The notes below the pieces were generated by a model that was given only the letters and a program-made list of their open reading frames with translations, was not told the origin of the DNA and made no database searches. Positions 49,560-61,149 of a stretch of 64,000 nucleotides of DNA are shown here, one piece after another. The stretch is taken from assembly GCA_963575745.1 (NCBI GenBank), contig CAUYUJ010014560.1, positions 593,328 to 657,327 of the forward strand, written 5' to 3'. A program made the position numbers and the translations under genes. This stretch comes from Prorocentrum cordatum (Eukaryota > Sar > Dinophyceae > Prorocentrales > Prorocentraceae). Within the stretch, counting starts at the first letter, position 1, and the number at the start of each line of letters is the position of its first letter.

Positions 49560-51440
49560 TTCTTTCGAAAAACCATAGGGCCCTCATGGACATTCATGGG
49601 TTTCCGGGAGGAGCGCGCTTTCTTTGGCAATCCATGAGACCCCCTTGGACATGCATGCGGCCCCTCAAGACGAAGCACAAGATGCCATTGATTACCCGTC
49701 GGAAAATTCAATGGAAATCAAAACGGATTCTTCGCATATCATTCGGGCCCCGTCGGGAATCCATCGGGCCCCTCTAGAAATCCAGACAGGATAGATTCCT
49801 GAGGACGCCCGCGGGAATCCTTGGGACATGCATCGGGCCCCTTAGGACATCCATCGGACTCTTTTAGACGTCCATGTGTTTCTGTTCGAGAACCATGGGG
49901 CCCCGTAGGACAGCGATGGGGGCCCCAAGGCAAACCAAAAGATCCGGAAATTAAAAGCCATCGGAATCCTAAGGAAACGCCATGGGACTCTCGAGTGCAT
50001 CCATACGCGCCCTTAAGCAAACCATCGTTTTTCTTTGGGCATCCTCGGGGTCCCTTAAAAAACCCATCGGATTCTCGCGACAACCTGCGCGAGTCTAACG
50101 GAAGTCCATAGGAGAAGGGCGACGGCGACGACGATGAGGAGGGGGGGAACTTTCCCAGCGCAAGATTCGCCTCGGGGCCCGAAAATTCTGATATGCAATA
50201 CTCGAATCTGTTTCAGCGTTTTCGCCGGCGCATGTGCGGCATGGCGGCCCATTGGCGGCGGTGCGCAAGAACGGCGGTGAAAAGTTCGGGCTGGGTGCGC
50301 ATGGGCGAGGAAGAGAAGCACCGTTGAGAATTCTATAGAATTTCTCATGCCATGCATAAGGAACCCTGGGAAGCCGTTGGATTCCTCAGAGCGCCCATCT
50401 ATGACTTTAGAATCCCATGAGATTCCGACGGAAATCCATCGGAGCCCTTAGGCAATCCATGGGATTCCTCAGACTATTCATCGGACTCATCTGGGAATTA
50501 ACAGATTTCTTTCGGGCGGCCATGGGATTCCTGCTGGCAACTTGACAAACCAATGGCGGGCACCCATCGGACTCCGTTGGGCGCCCATCAGGTTCCTCGG
50601 GACATCCATCGGGTTCCTCCGGACATCCATGGGATTCCATAGGGAATCCACTGGAGCCTTGAGGACACCCATCTGGTTCGAAAGGCAACGTGTAGAAATC
50701 GCCCAAAGAACTCCGGAGGAAGTCCAAAGTATTACCCGAGCAATCCAACGTGGATCCCCTTAGGACATCCATGACATTCTTTAATGCATCTGTAGTAACC
50801 ACTAGGGATTCCATTGGACCCCGTGGGACATCCTTCGGATTTCTTCAAACGCGCGTCGGGGCCCTCAGGGAATCTTTCGGATTCCGAAAGGAGTCCATCG
50901 GATGCATCGCGGAATCCATCGGGGTCGCGATGACATCCGATGGATCCCTCTGGACATCCATCGGATACCTTAAGACATACATGGGACTTCGAAAAAAAAT
51001 GATGTCTATGGTTCCTAAGGAACTCGTGTGGATCAGGTGGAAATCCGCGGGATTCCTTAGCAAACCCAGCAAATCTGGATGGGAGACCATCGGATTCCTT
51101 CGGACATCCATCGGGTTCCTTCAGACATCCATAGGAAGCCTTTGGACAACCATCACATTCCCTAGGAAATCCGTGCGAGCCCTGAACAAATCTATAGGAA
51201 CCCGATGGACATTCCTAAGGTTCCTTCGGGAGTCAAAAAAATCTTTCGGACATCTATCTAATCCTTTACGACAGCCATAGGATTCCTGAAAACGTCCACA
51301 ATAGTGCTGAAAACGCAAAATGGAAAACCTTTGAAACTAAATGGGTTGCCATCGGAATTCCATGCGACTCCGTTATCAATCCATATGTTTCGTTCTGAAA
51401 TGCATCGGCATCCATATGACATCCATAGGATAATCTAAAA
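49560..51440. repeat. 21-bp minisatellite, block 2
   Basis: Same GGACATCCATSGGRTTCCT unit as block 1, nearly 1.9 kb; a clean 21-bp register is seen at 50595-50680. An unrelated GC-rich patch interrupts at about 50110-50330. Minus frames repeat RNPMDVP-like heptads; not called coding. Confidence 0.85.
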
Positions 51441-51990
51441 GAAATCAAATGTATTCCGTCGATCACGTCAAAAAAAAGTGAACTCAATAACCCAATCGGT
51501 CACCGTCAAAGATTCACTTCAAGACTCCAGACGAACATGGCACATTTCGCAACGTGCGCGCCCGCACGCGCGCGCGATCGTGTGACACACGTGCGGGCGT
51601 GTCACCCGAAATCCCGCTGGCCAGCGTTAAGGCGCACTTCAGTTTCCAAGCCAAAATGGAGAGTTGACCATTGCAGACAAAACATAACTCGCCACGCGCG
51701 CGTTCGCGCGAGCGCGCGCGTGGCGATATCTTAATTGCCCAATGAAAGAATCGCCATGTTGGCCTTCGAAATAAACGATTATATTCTCAGAGTTCACACG
51801 CGTTTTTCGGATGTGTCCCAAAACAGAAACTTGCACACGTTGGCCTGGGAACAGAAATGATCTCTTAGCGGTGACAGATTTGATGTTGGAAGTGGCATGC
51901 GTTTTTCTCCACATCCAAACTGGGGTTCTTGTTTTCTTCCCCATACCCCGCGCAGGAACAAGAAAGAGAACACACCCTCACCCTTTCTTC
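51441..51990. other. Unassigned, moderately AT-rich
   Basis: No long protein-like frame and no repeat beyond a CGCGCGTTCGCGCGAGCGCG palindromic patch near 51700-51720. Confidence 0.4.
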
Positions 51991-52211
51991 TTCCATCGCT
52001 CATTCAGTCACTCATTTACTCACACACATCATCACTCACATTCATTCACTCACCCACCCACCCACCCATTCGCGCACTCACTCACACACACATCACTCAC
52101 TCACTTGCCCACTCACTCACCCACTCACGCACCCAGTCGCACCGTCATAATCATCACGTGCTCACGCACTCACTCACCCACCTACCCGCCCATGCACTCA
52201 CTCACACACGC

Positions 52212-52250
<39 letters not shown>

Positions 52251-52305
52251 GCATCATCAGCATCATCACCATCATCAGCATCACCGTCCTCACCCTCATC
52301 ATCAT
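51990..52305. repeat. (CACT)n and (CAT)n simple repeats
   Basis: CACTCACTCACCCACC-type DNA to about 52210, then CAT/CAG triplets to 52305. Confidence 0.95.
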
Positions 52306-52334
52306 GATCTTCAACAATCGGAGTCGTCACGGAT

Positions 52335-52935
52335 CATCGGCGGGTCATCGGAGTCCTGCAACTGTCGTCACTTTTGGGCCCCTGCGGCCTGATGAATCTG
52401 GAGGAAATATCCGGCGGGAGCCTCATCTGTCAGGGAATTGCGGGAAAAAAAAAAACGTCTCAAGCAGGAGCCCCCTCCCCGTGGAGCCCGCAGCTCATGT
52501 TTTTAATCCGAGGCGGGCCATCGGAATCCTGCAGCTGTCATCATTTTTGGGCTCCTGAAGCCTCAATATGTGGAAAAGCGACGATCCCTTGTAAACCACG
52601 CGGGATTCACGCTCCCAGGGTCACGATCCCTCGTAAATTACGCTGCGTCCGCGCTCCCAGGGCCGCGATCCCTTGCAAATTACACTCCCACAGCCACGAT
52701 CCGTTGTAAATTCGCTGCGCCCGCACTCCCAAAACCCCTTGTTGGGGCATCCTCGGACGTTCAGGTTCCTGGAAGTCTACAAAATCCAGCGTCTCGCTCG
52801 AGACATCCTCTCACTTTCTACAAAACGAGCGATTCGCTCGAGATATCCGCAACAAGCGAAAACTGTCATTTGACCTAAATAATTTATCGAACGGACGCTC
52901 AAAAACCCGTGTTTCGCTCGAGACGTCCTCAGAAA
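52335..52935. repeat. Three small tandem repeat families
   Basis: GGAGTCCTGCAACTGTCGTC with its flanks at 52341-52391 is repeated at 52512-52562. ACGATCCCTTGTAAATTACG follows at about 52581, 52623, 52668 and 52698. TTCGCTCGAGAYATCCTC follows at about 52793, 52833 and 52913. Confidence 0.7.
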
Positions 52936-53089
52936 TAATTCCGCCGGCCCTCTTCAAACTTCGTCATTTATAGCAGAAAGAATCCGCCGGCCTCCCCAAA
53001 ACAAAACCAAAGGTTCCGGGAACAAAAACTTTCCCCTGGGGCTTCGGCCCGTCCCACCGGCCACCCGGAAGGAGCCGGAAGGGTGCTCA

Positions 53090-53720
53090 AAATGCCAGGG
53101 TGGTTGCCCCAGTCGCCTTCAAGACGGCCAAGATGCCTCCCAGACGGTCAAGATGGTCTCCAAGACAGCTAAGATGGCTCCAGAATGCCTCCAAGACGGC
53201 CCAATATGCACCCCAGACGGCCATAGCGGGCCTCAAGAAATGACAAGACGGCCTCAGTGGCCGACAAGAGGCCTCCAAGAAGGCCCAAGAGGCCTCTAGG
53301 AGGTCCTCCAGGGAAGCCCGAAAAGGCACAAATGATGGATTTTCCGAAAAATGTTCGAAAGATGTTGGTATTCCATTTTTGTTCCGCTTTCCGACGGCCC
53401 GAGACGGCCCAAGAGCCCCAAGGATCGCCCCAAGATCGCCCAAGAGGCCTCCCAAACGGCCCCAGAGCGGCCCAAGAGGCCCAACGGCCCCGAGACAGCC
53501 CAAGAGGCCTCCAAGATGCCCAAGATGGCCTCCCAAAACGGCCCTGGAGCATCCCAAGAGGGCCCCCCGTCGGCCCAAAAAGGCCCCCAAGACAGCTTCC
53601 GACGCCGCCTGACGGGCCAGGAGCCCACCAAGACGGCCCCAAGATGGCTCGAAAATGGCCCAAGACGACCCAAGAAGTCCCCAAGAGGCCTCCAAGACGG
53701 CCCAAGAGGCTCCAACAGGG
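53090..53720. repeat. GGCCCAAGAGGCC short repeat
   Basis: Degenerate 9-18-bp units of CCAAGACGGCC/CCAAGAGGCCTC. Similar sequence is found at 33.12-33.41 kb. A non-repetitive island at about 53320-53395 contains GAAAAATGTTCGAAAGATG. Confidence 0.75.
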
Positions 53721-54030
53721 CCTCCTCCTACTCCTCCTCCCGATCCTGATCCTCCTCCTCCTGATCCTCCTCCTCCCTTCCTCCTCCCCGTCCTCCTCGT
53801 TTTCCTCCCTTGTCCTCCTCCTCCTCCTCCTCCTCCTCCTCCTCCTCCTCCTCCTCCTCCTCCTCCTCCTCCGCATGCTCATATAATGTTCCTGTTTTCC
53901 TCCTCCTCCTCGTCCTCCTCCTCTTCCTTCTCGTCCGTTTCCTCCTCCTCCTCCTCCTCCTCCTCCTCCTCCTCCTCCTCCTCCTCCTCCTCCTCCTCCT
54001 CCTCCTCCTCCTCCTCCTCCCCCGCGCTGG
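53720..54030. repeat. (TCC)n microsatellite
   Basis: Long TCC tracts, pure at about 53816-53872 and 53940-54020. Confidence 0.95.
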
Positions 54031-54299
54031 CCGCGGGTCTGGCGCCCCCGCCAGCTCTCAGGGGGCTGCCCTGAACAATAATCCCCACAATCTTGCACCT
54101 GTTCACAATGGCCGGCCCTCTTCTGGAGACCGGCCTGCGCACGAGGTCATACAACCGGGAGAAAGGGGAGAGGAAAGCAGCAGCAGGAGGAGGAGGAGGA
54201 GGAAGGAGGGGACAGCCGCGCAAAAAACGCAGCAGCAGGAGCGGCCCGGCAGGGGAAGGGGAGGGAGGGGGAAGGGAGAGGGGGACGGGGGGCGGCGGC

Positions 54300-54550
54300 G
54301 GGCGTCGGGGTGGTCGCTGTGGTCTTCAGGTGGTCGTCGTGGTCGTCGTGGTCGCGCTGGTGGTGGTCGCGGTGGTCGTATTGGTGGTGGGCGTGGTGGC
54401 TGGTAGTTGTGGTGCTGGAGGTCACTCGTGCTGGTGGTGGTCGTGGTGGTCGTGCCGGCGGTCAGTCTGCTGGTGATGCTGGTGCTCGTGGTGGTCGTGC
54501 TGGTGGTGATGTTGGTGGTCAGCCTGCTGGTTGTGGTGGTCGTCAGTGGT
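54300..54550. repeat. GGTGGTCGT degenerate triplets
   Basis: GTGGTC/GTGCTG triplet DNA. One plus frame is Gly/Arg-rich (GGRGGRAGGQSAGDAGARGG), resembling an RGG region, but all three frames are open and no gene context exists. Confidence 0.7.
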
Positions 54551-54652
54551 GGTCCTCCTCCTCCTCCTCCTCCTCCTCCTCCTCCTCCTCCTCCTCCTCC
54601 TCCTCCTCCTCCTCCTCCTCCTCCTCCTCCTCCTCCTCCTCCTCCTCCTCTC
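54551..54652. repeat. (TCC)n microsatellite, about 33 units
   Basis: Essentially uninterrupted TCC for about 100 bp. Confidence 0.98.
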
Positions 54653-54654
54653 CT

Positions 54655-56280
54655 ATCATTCTATGTTTCCTCCCCCTCCTCCTCCTCCGCCTCTTCCGCC
54701 CTTTCCTGCTCCTGCTGTTCCCCCATGACGTTTTACGATCCCTCCTCTCACGCCTCGGCGATCATGCTCGACCTGGCTTGCTGGAACCTCCGCGCGTGTC
54801 CCCCCGCCCACACACCCTTGGCGCCGCCCAGCGGGCGCCTGCAGCCAGGGCCGCCAGGGGTCCGGGGCGCCCAGCCCGCGCCAGTTGAGCTGGCCCTGCC
54901 TGAACCGCCGCTGCCGCCGCTGTCGCTGCCGCCATCGCAATCGCCATCGCCGTCGTCGTCGTCGCTTGACGTCTGCCCTCCCACATCATCTGTTTTGTTT
55001 GCTCTTTATCTGCCTCGCTCCGCTGGCGCAATTACTCCTCCTAGCCGCCGACGCAAGCAGGTTTTCTTCCTCGTCTTCCCTCCCATTTCCTCGTCGTTTT
55101 CTTCTCCTCCTCCCACTCCCCTTTTTCCCTGTTTCCCTCCCTCCTCCTGGCGAGTTGAATCGCACGGATCCGTCAGATGCCGCCCTCCCCCACTCGAAGG
55201 TTGGTCGGCCCTGTGGGGTTGATCAAACAGGGACCCAGGGGGTTCCTGGAGCGTTCGCTCCGAGCATCGCCAGCTGAGGGGTACGTTATTGTTATGGCGT
55301 GAGCGATCGTGGCAGACATCACAGAGAGAGGGAGAGAGAAAGAGAGAAATACACATATAAACCCACAAAAGGTGTTATAAACATATGTTCGTCTATATTC
55401 GTCGAAAGAGAGAGAATAATACAGGGGAGGTAATTACGGCACGTCGGCGATCAGTGCGGCGGCGGGCGGTGGCAGCGCGGCAAGGCGCGCGGCCAGGCCA
55501 CGCACGCCAAGCGGCGAAGCTGTGGCAAGACACTGCGGCTATTGGCCACACTCGCCAAGGTGGAAAGCACAAAGGCTTTCCACCACTCCTACGACGGGGG
55601 CCTTCGCCTGCAAACAGCCGTAAAATCCCCGAGCGAAGGATTGGCGGCCGCCCGTGGTGGGCCCCCCGAGCGTGGGGCAGGTTTGCGCCTTCCGCGGCGG
55701 TGGCCAGGTTGGTCCCGCTGCCCCTTCTTCCACGGCGCGCCCCCTTTCCATCGATTGCAAGCGCCGCGAGTAGCGGCCAGCATTGAGGTGGCAGGCGGCA
55801 AATGTGGCGGCGCAGTCAGCCCGCATCATGAGGATGCGCGGCAATGGCGCATGGGCTTGAGAAGGCCGTGCCGAAGCTTTTCCGAACAGGGCGCGGCCAA
55901 CGAAAGTGGCCATGGATGGGCCGAGGAGGCAAAGATGCAAGGCTACCCTTGGGAGCGGCGCGCATTCTTACGATGCGGGTCGACTGCGATGCAGGGGTGG
56001 AAAAAGTGGGTCAGGCGCATGCTGCAGCAGACTGCAGGAAACACGTGGCGGCCGCTCTCCGGCGATCGCCAGGGTCGGCGCGCTTGGCGCAGCAAAGGCA
56101 GGAGTGAAGGAACAGGGCGACCGCGCGGGGACGTGGGTGAGAAACTTTTGCCCAGGGGCGGATCGCAAACAGATGGGCAGCCGCTCGGCCGGTCTCATCG
56201 CGAGGCCCATGCCTCGCTGCTTCGCTGCCTCGCTGGTTGTGGGCGATCAGGGGGCGCGTCTCCTGATGCGCCAGGCTGGT
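54655..56280. other. Unassigned; long plus frame not supported
   Basis: A 324-codon plus frame (55542-56516) and opposing minus frames overlap. An inverted repeat links GCCCGCATCATGAGGATGCG (55807) with GCGCATTCTTACGATGCGGG (55960) read on opposite strands. A GAGAGA patch lies at 55320-55345. No gene is called. Confidence 0.4.
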
Positions 56281-56569
56281 CAACTAGTCGAGCTGGGGCA
56301 CGATCGCGAATGATGGCTGCGGTTCCTGTGTGGCTCTGCCCCGCGCGGGATGGCTGCGTCCGCGGCGCTGGCCTCGCCCGCGGACTGGGTCGTGGCGCCG
56401 TCCAGCCCTTCTTCCCCGAGGTAGGCCGCGTCTTCTCTGTCGTCGGCAGTAAGTGGCCTGCGCCGTCGGCGCCATTTGTGTCGAGGCGCTTGCATCGGCG
56501 AGCACCCTGCGGGTAGGCGCCGCGTTTCCGCCATCGGGCGTCGCGGCGAGAACCGGCCGAATTCCGCGG

Positions 56570-57259
56570 CGACGCGGTCAAACCTGCTGACGGGGTCGGC
56601 GATTTGCATTGCCTTCCGCTCTTGCGGGGCGGGCGCTGCGGACAGTAAGCCTGCGTGCGCGGGCGCGGTGAGAATGTCGATCTGTGGCATTGTAGTCGGT
56701 TGTCCGCGCGCGCGGCGAATGTCCGTCGCTGAGCGGCCCCCGGTTGTCGCCCACGCCGCGGGTCGCAAGCTGCGCGGCCCTGGCGGATGGGGCGGCCCCC
56801 GGGGCCTCGATCAACTCGTCGATCTGCTCGGCGGCAGCGCGGCGCGCGCGAGGTCGCGGCGCTGGCGGGCGACTTCAGCTAGCATCGGCAGGTCGGCGCA
56901 GTCGTCGGCAATCGCGCGGGCGATCTTCGCGGCAAGCTGGCGGTCGAAGCAGCGAACACGGGCGGCCCGCTTGAGCGCCATCGCGAAGAGTCGGGCCGCC
57001 GGGGGCGCGTCGCGTCGGAAGCACTCGCTGTGGAAGGACGCGACGCTGGCCATCAGGGCGTCATATTCGCGCCTGGGCCCCCGGCCAGGTCACCGGGGGC
57101 CTCGGGGCCGCCGATGCCGCGGATGGCCCCTGAGATCATCCCGCGGACGTGGATCTTGATGCGATGGGCGTTCTCCGCGTAGCGCCTGCCGTTGACGGCG
57201 TTGGTCAGGCGCGCGATGGCACCCCGCTGGTGCTCTTCGCCTAACGACCCTGATGTCAC
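56570..57259 (-). CDS. Hypothetical protein segment, frame-broken
   Basis: Minus-strand pieces read GEEHQRGAIARLTNAVNGRR and HRIKIHVRGMISGAIRGIGG; then SVASFHSECFRRDAPPAARL, FDRQLAAKIARAIADDCADL and PMLAEVARQRRDLARA; then AEQIDELIEAPGAAP one base shifted near 56840. The composition is a charged helical protein. Frame changes near 57055 and 56840 suggest small introns, indels or errors. No domain recognised. Confidence 0.35.
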
Positions 57260-57332
57260 TTCGACGCGCGGTCGCGCGACGGGCGCGGCGGCCTGCTCGC
57301 GCGCTGTCTCCGCGCGCGGCGCGGTCGGCGCC

Positions 57333-57950
57333 CTAGCGGCAGCATTGACAAACTACGGCTCGCAAAGCAATTTCATCGGAACCCGTGTTTCTGCCGTCCG
57401 CTAGACCGCGGCGCCCCGCCGTGGCTGCAGCAGCTGGCGGGGGCGTCGCCCCGCGCGGCGGCGCCTTGAGTGGTGCGATTAGTATCGGCGGCGCTTCGCG
57501 ATGCGAGCCGTCGCTCGGCGCTGCCGCGGCGTCGATGTCGGACTGGGCCGCGGATGTGGGCGATGCCATTGCGCCTTCGGCTTGGTCGCTGGCTCGGTCG
57601 TTGTCTGGGGGCAAGTCACCCGCCGCTCTACGATCATGCGTGGTCGGGTTCTCCGCGCGCGTGGAGCTGATTGCCGGGGGCACGGTCTGCCGGTCGCTGG
57701 ACTGGTAGAGCGCGCCGCCCGCCGTCTTCCGGGCGCCGCGCATCTGGCCGTCGCCGATTCTCGAAATCACGGCCGTCGCTGCGCCCTTGGACGCCGCCGG
57801 GGCGGGCGCGCCCGCGCGGCGCCTGCGGGGGGGGGGGAGGGGGGGGGCGCGCGGCGCCGCCGCCCCCCCGCGCGCCTGGCGAATCCACGGGGGGCTCCAC
57901 CAAAGGCCCGAGAGGGTGGGTTCGAGGACTTGGATGCCGCTTTCTGCCAC
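57333..57950 (-). CDS. Weak Pro/Ala-rich hypothetical segment
   Basis: 205-codon minus frame. The middle part has PPDNDRASDQAEGAMASPTS and SAAQSDIDAAAAPSDGSHRE, acidic and unlike the Arg-rich shadows opposite; the ends are Pro/Ala/Arg low complexity. It could be a disordered region of the gene seen at 56.6-57.3 kb. Not recognised. Confidence 0.22.
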   Translation of the reverse strand: MAESGIQVLEPTLSGLWWSPPWIRQARGGAAAPRAPPLPPPRRRRAGAPAPAASKGAATAVISRIGDGQMRGARKTAGGALYQSSDRQTVPPAISSTRAENPTTHDRRAAGDLPPDNDRASDQAEGAMASPTSAAQSDIDAAAAPSDGSHREAPPILIAPLKAPPRGATPPPAAAATAGRRGLADGRNTGSDEIALRAVVCQCCR

Positions 57951-58454
57951 TGGTGGATGTTATCGGGTCGCGGTTGGCGCCCGGGAAGCATTCCTCGCTG
58001 ATGGGGGAAAGTAATCGCGTCCACTTGCATCGCAAAACGGCGCCGCCAAGGTCGTCCCGTTCCGATTCGCGGGCGTCATTGTAGAAGCAAGCCCGCGCGG
58101 TCCACGTCGCCGGGCTGCGGCTGCGAGTGCGACGCGCGATTGCGGCGTCGGCTGCTCGCGACGGGGGGCGGGTGGCAGGCCGCGCGGGGGGTTTGCTTGC
58201 CCCAGTGCTCGCGCTAGCGCGCGCTCGCCCCACGTCTGGCAGTTTGGGGGGTGAGCTGGTGGGGGCGGGCAGTTCGGCGGAGGCGGTTCGCTGTGGGCGC
58301 GGGCGCCGTCGGTGGGGCTCGCGGCCAAGACTCGGCTCGTGGTTCTGAGGGCGCGGGCGGTGCCCCGCGGGGGCTGCGAACGCCCTCTCCGCGCGCGATG
58401 CGAAGGGCGCAGGCGGGGGAAGGCGCCGCTCACGAGCGCGCGCCTGGCGAAGCC

Positions 58455-58814
58455 TTATAGATCCAACTTCCTCTCGCAATCATCGTGGAAGCCGCTGCAG
58501 GAGCGGTTCCTCGTCTCGGCGAGCGCCTTGACACCCCCAGGGCGGGCGTCGCTCCTGATGTGGGATATCAAGATGTGGGCGTCGCCCACCGCTGCGTCCA
58601 CGCAGCCGCAGGCGCGAACGTCGGCCGGCCGTGCCCGGGCGGCTGGCTCTGGTCGGGGGCGGCCGCGCGACGGCAGTGGCCTCGCGCGGCGGCGCCGTGG
58701 TGGTCGCGGCGCGGCGCCCCTCGATGCGATATTGCATGCGACGTCGGCCGGCGGGTGCCAGCTCGTGCCGGCTATGTGTGGGCGCTGAGATTTGCCGTTG
58801 GTCGGCGGCCCCAA
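58455..58814 (-). CDS. Hypothetical C-terminal exon
   Basis: Minus frame ending at TAA 58455. The last 45 residues, VGDAHILISHIRSDARPGGV then KALAETRNRSCSGFHDDCER, are convincing protein sequence; the first part is Arg/Pro-rich and may be intronic. No family recognised. Confidence 0.35.
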   Translation of the reverse strand: MGPPTNGKSQRPHIAGTSWHPPADVACNIASRGAAPRPPRRRRARPLPSRGRPRPEPAARARPADVRACGCVDAAVGDAHILISHIRSDARPGGVKALAETRNRSCSGFHDDCERKLDL

Positions 58815-59790
58815 TTGGAAGCCGCATCGAACCTCGACGTCGCTGAAGCGGTTGGTGGCCGCAGGTAAATGGGGCGACGTCGCGGTTGGGGTATTCCTTG
58901 GCTGCGCGGAGGCCTGCTCGAGGCTGCGGTGCGAGTTGGAAGTTCTTCTGCTCGAAGATGAGACTGGCGCTGCGCGGGCGAATCGTTCTTGGCTCTTTGA
59001 TTGCTAGTGCCCGTGAAGGAAAAGAGGAGCGGAAAAGCTTCGCTCGGTTCCTGAGGGTTGCTGTTTGAACCCGTCACGGGTAACACGAGTCGAACGACAC
59101 GGTTCTTCGAATGCACTGCTTATCTGCTTCTTGTAGGTCTGCGTGCCTGTCAACCTGGGCGGTGAGAACCTTGTGGGCCTGACCGGGGTGGGTCAAACTT
59201 GCCCCGTTGGGTCCCAAGTGCTGTGGAGCGAGGCGGATCATGTCGGTCTCGGCTAGATATTTGCCCGTGGCCACGATAATGCCGCGATTAATGCCCGTCG
59301 CTCCGCGTCGAATACGTTGCAGTCGTGTTGTGTTCTGGTCCACGCGGCGGTTCGGTAGTGTGGTACCTGAGTCGGTATTCCTGAGTAGTGCCGCCCCATG
59401 TTCTCGATGTTGGCGGCAGCGCCGTTCCTGCCAGAGGAGCTGTAGATCGCGTCGTTGCTATTCTCAGGGCTGTTCCTATTCCACATGTGGTGGGTCGCGC
59501 CCAGATGCCCGGTCTTGCAATGGTGGCTGTAGAGCGTTGTCAGCCATCCTCTTGGCGTGTTGGTGCTGCGTGGGTGTGCTGTCTGCCTGTGGTGTCTGAC
59601 GCGATTCTTCGTTGCGGAGTGCCCAAGCCTTCGCGCAGCAGGTTGAAAGAATCGCGGGCCCAGTCGGGTGTCCGCGGGAAGTATGCTAGTCGAGTCGTCA
59701 AACTCATTCTCGGATGTGTTGCCCGCATCGGATTCTCGGTTGGTTCTCTTTCTGGAACTCGGGAACCGCGCCTGGTGCGATGTCTGCCCG
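58815..59790 (-). other. Scattered coding-like frames, unresolved
   Basis: Minus frames at 58772-59116, 59074-59343, 59253-59486 and 59540-59935 each carry some protein-like sequence (for example FDAERRALIAALSWPRANI, SLTTRLAYFPRTPDWARDSF), but frames change often. It may be decayed mobile-element coding sequence. Confidence 0.3.
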
Positions 59791-59945
59791 TCAGCGCTTG
59801 TCTAGTTGAAATGCGCACTCGGCGTTTTGAGCGGCGTGGTCCTTTGTGCCATCGGTTATCATGATGTCCGCCATGTTGGAGAAAGTAAAATCCGGAGGCT
59901 CGTCGAAGACGCGGTAGTGGATCGTGGCGATGCATGGGTCGATCC
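59791..59945 (-). CDS. Weak coding-like segment
   Basis: Minus frame reading GIDPCIATIHYRVFDEPPDF then TFSNMADIMITDGTKDHAAQ and a TAG-type stop near 59791. The MITDGTKD string recalls the first strand of RNase H, but no other motif supports that. Could be an exon of an unknown gene. Confidence 0.28.
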
Positions 59946-60372
59946 CGTCAGCAAGCGTTCTGCCCTCATCCTCGCCCTCCCTGGGCCCTAGGCGTGGGCG
60001 CCTGCCCCTGGAGGCCACACTCGAAGCGGGGAGAAAGGGGCACGGCTTGAGCGAGGGGAAACTGGAATGGGAACAAGGGCGGAGTCTCCACCGGCGAGAG
60101 GGCGCAAAGCGGTGGGCGCCATCGGTCCTCCCTGCTTGAACCCCTTACCATTATTCTCTCAATTAATCCTCCCCCTCCGCACGTCCGTCTCTTCATTATG
60201 TCTCTCGCTCCATCCTGTCAGCCTCCCTGCCTCTCTTCCGTCCCTCTCTCCAGCGACACTCCTCCCAATTCTATACCCTTTTCCCTCTGCTTCTCTCCTC
60301 GGTCCGTTTCTTCCTTTCAAACCGCCTGAATCAATGGTTCCTCTTCGCCCGTCCTTGCCACCCCAGTCTCCA
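59946..60372. other. Unassigned, CT/CCCTC-rich
   Basis: Pyrimidine-rich plus strand at 60140-60340 with no repeat register. It lies 3' of the two-exon gene below. Confidence 0.4.
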
Positions 60373-60511
60373 TCAGCCGCGACCGAAAACATATGATATC
60401 CGAGAAGACGAAGGCTCTTGCGAGAACGGCGTGGTGCACACAGAGCCAGGGGACACATGGTGTTCAATGCCATGGATTACACAAAAGTGCCCTCGATCGT
60501 GCAGGTCCGAC
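60373..60511 (-). CDS. Terminal exon of a two-exon gene end
   Basis: From acceptor GGACAG|GTCG at 60512 one base completes a Gly codon, then 45 residues follow: SDLHDRGHFCVIHGIEHHVS and PGSVCTTPFSQEPSSSRISY among them, ending FGRG and TGA. The frame agrees with the exon at 60595-60707. No domain recognised. Confidence 0.55.
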
Positions 60512-60594
60512 CTGTCCATTCGTCCGACGGCACGTCCTCCTCCTCCTCCTCCTCCAACTCCCCGTCCTTTATGATTCGGCTCCTCCTGTCTCAC
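60512..60594 (-). other. Intron (GT-AG), 83 bp
   Basis: Donor TAGG|GTGAGA, acceptor GGACAG|GTC. Contains an AGG/GGA run, as in the 8-14-kb gene. Confidence 0.55.
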
Positions 60595-60707
60595 CCTACT
60601 GCGGGGGCGCGCTTGGCTTTCTCGCACGCGGCGATGACGAAGCCGCTCTTCGTGCGGGCGTTCAAGAAGTAGATCTTCATGTCGTCGAGGTAATCAATTA
60701 TCTGTTC
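60595..60707 (-). CDS. Exon: IIDYLDDMKIYFLNA
   Basis: After acceptor GCGAG|GAACAG the frame encodes EQIIDYLDDMKIYFLNARTK then SGFVIAACEKAKRAPAV, and leaves after two bases of a Gly codon. Charged, amphipathic and clearly protein-like. Upstream exons were not found with certainty; the region before it (60708-60920) is open in several frames. Confidence 0.6.
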
Positions 60708-60920
60708 CTCGCTCGACAATGCTCACAAAGAATCCGATCAACTCCGATCTCTCGACGAGTCATCTCGGGAACACGTTTTTGGCATCTCTCGGCGTCGTGG
60801 GCACATTCCTTCTCGAGGCAGCTTCGTTTGTGTGGGTCGGACGCCGAGCGGCCAGATCATCACGTATCTGTTGACTTGCGGCCGGGGGAGAAAGGGCAAG
60901 CTCCTCTGTCCCCCCCGACT

Positions 60921-61090
60921 CGATGCTGGACGGGATTTCGAATCGCAAGTGGCGCGCCCGAAATGGGCACAGAAAAAAATAGGTACGATGCCCAACAACA
61001 AATGTCGATGCTGGACGGGATTTCGAATCGCAAGTGGCGCGCCCGAAATGGGCACAGAAAAAAATAGGTACGATGCCCAACAACAAATGT
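60921..61090. repeat. Perfect 85-bp tandem duplication
   Basis: 60921-61005 and 61006-61090 are identical over 85 bp, starting CGATGCTGGACGGGATTTCG. Very recent, or an assembly artefact. Confidence 0.97.
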
Positions 61091-61149
61091 CGTCCAACAG
61101 CAGCCACTGTCGCAATTGGGCGGGTGACTTTTCCTCCAATGTTGCCCGT

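Noticed and set aside
53169-54098. A minus ORF with Gly-rich and LGGLLG repeats
   Set aside because: It is made of TCC microsatellite and a CCAAGAGGCC short repeat; no non-repetitive core supports a gene.
54310-54560. RGG-like frame in GGTGGTC repeats
   Set aside because: All three frames are open and the repeat runs into pure TCC; no start, splice site or domain.
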